Positions 58,760-64,000 of a DNA stretch of 64,000 bases are shown here, in pieces. Numbering within the stretch: the stretch's first letter is position 1; every line of letters starts with the position of its first letter. Origin of the DNA: Candidatus Methanoplasma termitum. Lineage in GTDB: Archaea > Thermoplasmatota > Thermoplasmata > Methanomassiliicoccales > Methanomethylophilaceae. The position numbers and the translations under genes were made by a program. The notes under the pieces were generated by a model. The model made no database searches, had not been told where the DNA came from, and saw only the letters and a list, made by a program, of their open reading frames with translations. The DNA lies in assembly GCF_000800805.1 (NCBI RefSeq), contig NZ_CP010070.1:186001-250000 (forward strand), read 5' to 3'.

Positions 58760-60918
58760 TGTATCATCTTTAAAGCGATCGCGGCCTGCCCGACAGACAC
58801 TCCCCCGTCGCCGTTGGGAATCGTGTTGTGGAATATTAACCCATGTCCGGAACCTTTCGCTATTTCGGAGAACATCCTGCAGACAGAGGAATTATACGAC
58901 ACCCCGCCGGTTATTCCGACACTCTCGATCCCCTTTGAATCCGCTGTTTCTATCGCTGCCTCTGTGAGGCATTTCATCACATTGAAAACGATCGAGTATG
59001 CCGTGTCGGCCGGTTTGCGGGACCCGTCTATTTTCGAGAAAAGATGGGCGGTCAGGACCTTTCCATTCACTATTTCCGTTTCGAAACCCGGAATAAGTCT
59101 TCCGGAAGCGAGGAGAGGCTCAAGCTTCATCGCCGGTTCGCCGTCGTAGGTCCTTACTGAACAAATGCCCAAAGAATAGGATAGAGCGTCCATCAGCCGT
59201 CCCATCGATGAGCATTTCACACTTTTCGGCATCATTTTTGTCAGAATATCGGATTCTTTATCAGAAAATGAGCTGTTCTCCCGACCGTTCATTTTATCGA
59301 CCGCAAATCTCAGTCTTCGGAGATCGTACAGGGCCTTCTCCGAGCCGAGCAGAGGGATACCTTCGAGACTTGCGTTCCTCTCGAAAGAAGAAAGGTCCGC
59401 AGAGAGGACCTCGCCGCCCCATACGGTGCCGTCTGTACCGTGGCCGCTGCCGTCCAGCGTCAATGCGACCGTGCTATCCACGTTATTGTCGATCATCAGC
59501 GATGCCGCATGCGCCCAGTGGTGCTGTACCTCGACTATCTGAGAATCAAACTCCTCGGAAAGCCTCTTTGCGAAGCCTCTGTTGGTGTATCCGGGGTGGA
59601 TATCCATAGCAACCGCTTGCGGTCTGCATCCGAGCAGCTTCATTTGCTCCCGTACGGCATCTTCAAGGTAATCTACAACGCCGATGCCTTCGCCGTCGCC
59701 GATGTGCTGCGTAGGATGTATCCGTCCGTCAACGGCTATCGAACCGGTAAGATTCTCCTGCGCCCCAACCGCAACAGCGGATCCTTTCAGAGGTATAGGA
59801 ATGTACGAGGGTACATGACCTCTCGACCTTCTTATGAAGAATGTTCTTTCATCGAACAACCTCAGTACGCTGTCATCTGCACGATTCAATATTTTTTGAT
59901 TGTGAATCAAATACATATCCGCGCCGAGCCCCAGTATCTCTTTGTCCTCTATGATCATCGGCTCACCCGGAACATTGGCGGAGGTCATTATCAACGCATC
60001 ATGTGCCAGATGTTCGAAGACGAGATGCTGGGCACCTGTGTACGGCAGAAATATCCCGATGTTGTCAAGTCCTGGGGATATAAGTTCGGTCACGGCGGAG
60101 TGCTTCTTTTCGATCAGAACGATCGGACGGTGGGGAGATGTGAGGTTCTCCAGTTCTTTATCGGTGGGATCGCCGTATTTGCGGACGGCTTTCACGTCCT
60201 TTACCATGATTGCAAAGGGTTTTTGATCCCTACCGTACCATTCTCTCATCTTTTTGATGTGATCTAAAGTACAGCAGATGTGCATGCCGCCCCATCCCTT
60301 GATGATGCCGATCTTCCCCTCAGACAGCATATTTGAAAAATTCGATATCGGATCCCCCCGAATTTCCTTGCCTTCTTTATCTATGAGTCGGTACGACGGT
60401 CCGCACTTCGGACAGCTTGATGTCTGATGATGGAACCTTCTGTCCGCAGGATCGTCATATTCTTTCTGACAATCTCTGCACAAAGGGAAATCCCGCATTG
60501 CAGTCGAAGACCGATCGTATGGGAGCCCGCTTAGAAGTGTGAATCTCGGTCCGCACTTTGTGCAAGTTGTGAATGGGTACCCCATCCTTCTCCCGGCCTT
60601 CATATCGCTGAGGCAATCATCGCATACAGCGGTATCCGCGGGAATGGACATCCCCGATGAACCTGTCCGAGAGCTGATAATTTTGAACCCACCCGTGTGC
60701 GCAACAGGCTGTTCGATCCTGACAACATCTTCCAGACGTGCCAGGGGAGGAAGGTCGGCTAAGAAGTGTTCGAGGAACCGCTCTCCGTCCTCTACTTCCA
60801 CGACGACATCCGAACCGTCATTCCACACTTTTCCGGAGAGCCCGAGATCTGTAGCTGTTCTGTAAACGGCGGGTCTGAAACCGACCCCTTGGACCACTCC
60901 TTTGAATATTATTCTCAT
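58756..60918 (-). CDS. hypF: [NiFe]-hydrogenase maturation carbamoyltransferase HypF
   Basis: HypF makes the carbamoyl group that becomes the cyanide ligands of [NiFe] hydrogenases. Domains: acylphosphatase (VVQGVGFRPAVYRTA, residues 8-22), two zinc fingers (CDDC...CTKCGP and CRDCQ...CPKCGP, about 98-175), YrdC-like (ILNRADDSVLRLFDERTFFIRRS region, 190-375), and a C-terminal Kae1-like domain (VEVQHHWAHAASLM, TLDGSGHGTDGTVWGGE). 720 residues. Implies hydrogenases elsewhere in the genome. Confidence 0.96.
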   Translation of the reverse strand: MRIIFKGVVQGVGFRPAVYRTATDLGLSGKVWNDGSDVVVEVEDGERFLEHFLADLPPLARLEDVVRIEQPVAHTGGFKIISSRTGSSGMSIPADTAVCDDCLSDMKAGRRMGYPFTTCTKCGPRFTLLSGLPYDRSSTAMRDFPLCRDCQKEYDDPADRRFHHQTSSCPKCGPSYRLIDKEGKEIRGDPISNFSNMLSEGKIGIIKGWGGMHICCTLDHIKKMREWYGRDQKPFAIMVKDVKAVRKYGDPTDKELENLTSPHRPIVLIEKKHSAVTELISPGLDNIGIFLPYTGAQHLVFEHLAHDALIMTSANVPGEPMIIEDKEILGLGADMYLIHNQKILNRADDSVLRLFDERTFFIRRSRGHVPSYIPIPLKGSAVAVGAQENLTGSIAVDGRIHPTQHIGDGEGIGVVDYLEDAVREQMKLLGCRPQAVAMDIHPGYTNRGFAKRLSEEFDSQIVEVQHHWAHAASLMIDNNVDSTVALTLDGSGHGTDGTVWGGEVLSADLSSFERNASLEGIPLLGSEKALYDLRRLRFAVDKMNGRENSSFSDKESDILTKMMPKSVKCSSMGRLMDALSYSLGICSVRTYDGEPAMKLEPLLASGRLIPGFETEIVNGKVLTAHLFSKIDGSRKPADTAYSIVFNVMKCLTEAAIETADSKGIESVGITGGVSYNSSVCRMFSEIAKGSGHGLIFHNTIPNGDGGVSVGQAAIALKMIQ

Positions 60919-61706
60919 GGGAGTTTTGCAGAGAGGGCGCCGCTTATCTCGGCCGCTTCAATACATTTGCAATCTGACGTTTTGATCTTTGGGATACCCA
61001 GCTCAAGCAGCTTCAAGACCCTAGAAATGGATTCTTTCATTGTTTTTCTGACCATATCCGTGCTGACATCCTCTTCGTGCCATACGTCATAGTCCGTCAC
61101 CATCGCAAGGCTGCAGTAGCACATACCCAGTTCACGGGCGAGCTGGCACTCCGGAACAAGGGTCATTCCGATTATATCACCGTATTGTTTGAACATCCTG
61201 CTTTCCGCTCTCGTCGAGAACCTCGGCCCTTCGATACAGATGTATGTTCCGCCGAGGTGGTGTCTGATCTTCATTTCCCTTGCGGTGTCGTTGAATATCT
61301 TGTTCAGATAGCCGCAGAACGGATCGGGCATCGAGATGTGGACTATCTCTTTATCAAAGTACGAATATTCCCTGTATTTTGTGAAATCTATGAATTGATC
61401 CGGAATGACAAGATCTCCGGGAGCAAGCCCCATCTGGAGGGATCCGACCGCGCATGCCGAAATGACGTATTCGCAGCCGAGTTTTTTGAGGGCCCACATA
61501 TTTGCTCTGTAAGGAACGGTCGACGGGGGGTAATGGTGGGATTGTCCGTGTCTGAAAATGAACGCAACCTCAACGCCCGAGATCTTACCGATCATTATCT
61601 CGCCGGAAGGTTTGCCGTATGGCGTATCGGGGAAAACTGTCTTGATCGTTTTGAAGGAATCCGGATTGTATACGCCGGTACCTCCGATGATGGCTATCTT
61701 TGGCAT
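60915..61706 (-). CDS. mtnP: S-methyl-5'-thioadenosine phosphorylase family enzyme
   Basis: A nucleoside phosphorylase: GGTGVYNPDSF near residues 8-18 (phosphate), FIFRHGQSHHYPPSTVPYRAN (as RHGQSHHYPPSTVPYRAN) near 52-69, EGPRFSTRAESRMFKQYG near 158-175, and MTLVPECQLARELGM. It cleaves methylthioadenosine (or methylthioinosine, as in some archaea). 263 residues. It overlaps the hypF start by four bases and is the head of the four-gene operon ending in cobT. Confidence 0.92.
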   Translation of the reverse strand: MPKIAIIGGTGVYNPDSFKTIKTVFPDTPYGKPSGEIMIGKISGVEVAFIFRHGQSHHYPPSTVPYRANMWALKKLGCEYVISACAVGSLQMGLAPGDLVIPDQFIDFTKYREYSYFDKEIVHISMPDPFCGYLNKIFNDTAREMKIRHHLGGTYICIEGPRFSTRAESRMFKQYGDIIGMTLVPECQLARELGMCYCSLAMVTDYDVWHEEDVSTDMVRKTMKESISRVLKLLELGIPKIKTSDCKCIEAAEISGALSAKLP

Positions 61707-61906
61707 ATTTCAGGGATTCTTGTAAGAATATAAAAGAACAATGTTCAAATTTCACTTTCATACACTCCTGGCTTTACTCTTATGTTGGAATAATTCCCTA
61801 TAAAAACGTGATAAAAACGGACTGAATACTTTAGGAAAGTCTCTGCCGGAGATAGGCAGAGGAATGTTTATATTCTCTTATGACACATTATTGATCAGCA
61901 TTTCAT

Positions 61907-62008
61907 GAAATATTCCGCCATAGGGGGAGGCTGGCGGCCCTCCTGTGAAATGTGTCTGTCGGCGAAATATTCCGCCATAGGGGGAGGCTGGCGGCCCCCC
62001 GCCGACAG
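61907..62008. repeat. Two copies of a 34-base palindromic repeat, second copy in a large hairpin
   Basis: The 34 bases at 61907-61940 recur exactly at 61964-61997 (57-base period); each contains CCGCC and GGCGG as inverted arms. The second copy is enclosed by CTGTCGGCG (61957-61965) and CGCCGACAG (62000-62008). The repeats lie in the 358-base gap between mtnP and the small gene at 62065; nothing else was seen there. Confidence 0.8.
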
Positions 62009-62064
62009 AATTCGCTTCTCTGAATGATGGATGAGCGTAATCATTTTGTTTGTAATGACATATG

Positions 62065-62241
62065 ATGTCTGTCCGAGGTGTATCGTTGCCGGAAGAAAAA
62101 GGGTTCGAGACCTTCTCGAAAAGGGAGATGTACGCCATGCTCCTGAAAGATTACGAGGAATGTAAAGATGAGGGCAGAGAATGCTATCTCAAAGAGATCC
62201 TCGAAGAACTCAGAAGGGACCTGGAATCCGATCGATCTTAA
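62065..62241 (+). CDS. Small charged helical protein (58 residues), unknown
   Basis: The frame from ATG 62065 (another ATG at 62062) encodes a mostly helical, charged protein: FETFSKREMYAMLLKDYEE (as KREMYAMLLKDYEEC) then ECYLKEILEELRRDLESD, consistent with a short coiled coil. Codon use looks normal. It overlaps the convergent PHP gene by four bases. No family recognised; possibly a small regulatory or scaffold protein. Confidence 0.5.
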   Translation: MSVRGVSLPEEKGFETFSKREMYAMLLKDYEECKDEGRECYLKEILEELRRDLESDRS

Positions 62242-62894
62242 TTTTTGATCAGATGTTTGATCAGATCGTACGGCGTATCGTTAAGTGCCAGTTTGATCTC
62301 TTCGTCGGTAAGCCCCGCGCCCTTTGCGACGACAGTTGCCCTTGCCTCATCCATCAGATTGCCGACCGTGTGTGCGTCGGAATTGACGACCATCTTGGCA
62401 CCTGCTTTCCTTGCGATGTTGGCAACGTGTCCGTTCGTGATGTTGTGGCCCGAACGGCCTGTGATCTCAAGAGCGACACCGTTCTTTACGGCGATCTCAG
62501 CCTCTTCCAAAGTTATGAGCCCCGGATGTGCCAGCACGTCCACGTTCTTGCTCATCACCGATCTGAGGTTCGTACCGGGAGGCACCGGCTCGACGACGGT
62601 CTCTCCGTGCACAACTACGATCTGCGCGCCGAGTGCTTTAGCTTTCTTTGCCATCATATCTATCTTTGACGGGGGAACATAAGTAAGCTCCACTCCGGGC
62701 ACAACTGTAATGTAATCTCTGCTCAGTTCCGCTGCCTTTACAAGGGCCGGAACTACGAAATCGATGTTCGTAACGTCAACGTGATCGGTCAGCGCGATGG
62801 CTGTGTGTCTAAGATCCATCGCGCGGCGCGTCAGTTCGGACGGAGTAAGATCCCCGTCGCTGAATATAGTGTGGGTATGAAGGTCGATCCTCAT
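62238..62894 (-). CDS. PHP-domain phosphoesterase, likely histidinol-phosphatase
   Basis: 218 residues with PHP metal motifs: [11 protein letters not shown] near residue 4-14, LTDHVD near 35-40, GVELTY near 67, VHGET near 94, HPGLI near 122 and NSDAHT near 194. Such proteins form a trinuclear metal site. Location directly after hisIE (ATGA overlap) and hisF suggests the missing histidinol-phosphate phosphatase step; PHP enzymes have other roles as well, so the substrate is inferred. Confidence 0.82.
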   Translation of the reverse strand: MRIDLHTHTIFSDGDLTPSELTRRAMDLRHTAIALTDHVDVTNIDFVVPALVKAAELSRDYITVVPGVELTYVPPSKIDMMAKKAKALGAQIVVVHGETVVEPVPPGTNLRSVMSKNVDVLAHPGLITLEEAEIAVKNGVALEITGRSGHNITNGHVANIARKAGAKMVVNSDAHTVGNLMDEARATVVAKGAGLTDEEIKLALNDTPYDLIKHLIKN

Positions 62895-63493
62895 TTCATT
62901 CTCTCCCTGAGTTTTTCATATACTTTTTCCATCGGAAGCCCGGTTTTTGTGACCGCGACCATTGTGTGATAGATCAGGTCGGCAAGCTCCCAGGCCATTT
63001 CTTCTTCTTTCTCGTCTTTAAGGGCAAGGACGAACTCACCCGCTTCTTCGATGACCTTCTTGCACATCTTGTTCTCATCCGAGTACAGAAGGCAGGTGTA
63101 GCTCCCGGGTTTCGGATTCTCGAGCCTGTCTTTCAGTATCCTCCACAGTTCCGGGAGGACATCCATTGTTTCCTCAACGGAACCGTAGATCACTTCCTCG
63201 AAGCATGACGGATTTCCCGTGTGGCAGGCCGGACCCGTCTGTTTTACCCTTACGAGAATGGTATCCGAATCGCAGTCCAGCTGTATCGAGATTATCTCCT
63301 GCACATGGCCGGATTCTTCTCCCTTTTTCCAAAGCTTTTTTCTGCTCCTTGACCAGAAGTGGGTGTAGCCTGTGCTCTTCATCAGTTCGAAGGCTTCTTC
63401 ATTGACCCAAGCGACCATCAGGACCTCGTTCGTCACATGATCCTGGACGACAGCGGGGATCAGCCCGTCCTTATCGTATTTCAGAGAGGTCAT
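62891..63493 (-). CDS. hisI: Bifunctional phosphoribosyl-AMP cyclohydrolase / phosphoribosyl-ATP diphosphatase HisIE
   Basis: Residues 1-110 are HisI ([24 protein letters not shown] as [10 protein letters not shown] and [18 protein letters not shown]; metal cysteines LDCDSDT and [10 protein letters not shown]). Residues about 115-200 are HisE ([28 protein letters not shown]). The enzyme carries out steps 2 and 3 of histidine synthesis. 200 residues, the usual fused length. It overlaps hisF and the PHP gene by four bases each. Confidence 0.96.
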   Translation of the reverse strand: MTSLKYDKDGLIPAVVQDHVTNEVLMVAWVNEEAFELMKSTGYTHFWSRSRKKLWKKGEESGHVQEIISIQLDCDSDTILVRVKQTGPACHTGNPSCFEEVIYGSVEETMDVLPELWRILKDRLENPKPGSYTCLLYSDENKMCKKVIEEAGEFVLALKDEKEEEMAWELADLIYHTMVAVTKTGLPMEKVYEKLRERMK

Positions 63494-64000
63494 CTGACCG
63501 GGACTCCTCTGTCCTTCAGGTATTCCTTGACCTCTCGGACAGTGACCTGTTTGTAGTGGAATACGGACGCCGCCAATGCGGCGGACACGTTCGTTTGGCT
63601 GAACACCTCATAGAAATCCTCTATTTTACCGCAGCCGCCGGATGCAATGACCGGAATGCTAACCTCGTCCGCTATTACTTCGGTCAGAGGTATGTCGTAG
63701 CCCTGTTTCACTCCGTCCGCGTCGATGGAGGTTAAGAGTATCTCTCCCGCGCCGAGGTCTTCCGCTTTCTTTGCCCAATCTATGGCGTCGAGGCCGGAAG
63801 GCTTCATACCGCCGTGGGTGAAGACCTCCCAGTGTCTGCCTACTTTCTTTGCGTCTATTGCTACGACCACGCACTGTCTGCCGAACCTTTCCGCGGATTC
63901 GGAGATCACGTTGGGGTTGCTTATAGCCGCTGAGTTGACCGATACTTTGTCGGCGCCTGCTTTGAGGGCGTCATGCATGTCGTTGGCGGTCCTTATGCCG
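63490..64000 (-). CDS. hisF: Imidazole glycerol phosphate synthase cyclase subunit HisF (5' end beyond window)
   Basis: The frame is open to the window edge; visible residues run from [20 protein letters not shown] to the natural end [46 protein letters not shown] (catalytic Asp in TSIDADG) and [18 protein letters not shown] are typical of HisF. The N-terminal about 80 residues, with the first catalytic Asp, lie outside the window. Followed by hisIE and PHP genes. Confidence 0.96.
   Translation of the reverse strand, partial: GIRTANDMHDALKAGADKVSVNSAAISNPNVISESAERFGRQCVVVAIDAKKVGRHWEVFTHGGMKPSGLDAIDWAKKAEDLGAGEILLTSIDADGVKQGYDIPLTEVIADEVSIPVIASGGCGKIEDFYEVFSQTNVSAALAASVFHYKQVTVREVKEYLKDRGVPVR

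Noticed and set aside
61907-61997. CRISPR array
   Set aside because: Only two repeats, a 23-base spacer and palindromic units; no cas genes nearby.

Overview
The window reads as chromosome of a methylotrophic methanogen of the order Methanomassiliicoccales (Thermoplasmatota), probably gut-associated. The reasons are an mcrBDGA operon without mcrC, a MtaA/MtbA-type methylcobamide:CoM methyltransferase just upstream, methanogen markers (MtxX, DUF2098), archaeal housekeeping genes (L10e, Dph2, Dph5, Trm5, NreA, Hjc, SepF, archaeosine pathway), many promoters whose TATA box lies about 25 bases before the start codon (leaderless genes), and gut-type accessory genes (InlB-like repeats, a suppressor-of-fused pseudogene, DUF6630). 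Every intact gene checked ends in TAA or TGA. TAG appears only in three doubtful accessory or remnant reading frames, as expected of a lineage that decodes TAG as pyrrolysine.

Layout. 0-6 kb: YhbY/RNase P protein genes, rpl10e-dph2, an mtxX-queD-queC-queE operon (preQ0 for archaeosine), and an Mrp/NifX-like pair. 6-12 kb: small enzymes, a candidate structured RNA, PUA-sepF-HD operon, rtcB, tRNA-His. 12-19.9 kb: a large surface protein, msrA, argF, RecJ-like nuclease, phosphoesterase. 19.9-26.6 kb: energy metabolism (methyltransferase, DUF169, mcrBDGA-DUF2098). 26.6-32 kb: a small transcript, a radical SAM gene, nreA, and a degenerate accessory island with a broken Sufu gene and a DUF6630 gene. 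32-44.6 kb: CDGSH protein, hisD-ppk1-ppx operon, hjc, IscA-like protein, a second and stronger structured-RNA candidate, acs, dph5-trm5, dcd.

44.6-57.8 kb is the most striking part: a corrinoid capture, import and remodelling cluster. It encodes three extracytoplasmic proteins or domains of the transcobalamin-C-terminal-like (DUF4430-like) type. One is free and membrane-tethered, one is fused to a BtuF-like binding protein, and one is fused together with a PQQ-like beta-propeller to a BtuC-like permease. BtuD, a sirtuin (CobB), CobD, CbiB, a CbiZ-CobZ fusion, a CobS with a long disordered N-terminus, CobY and (convergently) CobT follow. Together they could scavenge foreign corrinoids from the gut, strip the lower ligand (CbiZ) and rebuild the nucleotide loop, supplying the corrinoid-dependent methyltransferase system that feeds Mcr at 19.9-26.3 kb.

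57.8-64 kb: an operon mtnP-hypF-phosphomutase-like-cobT, a duplicated palindromic repeat, a small protein, and the end of a his operon (hisF partial, hisIE, PHP phosphatase). No CRISPR array, transposase, rRNA or phage module was seen.
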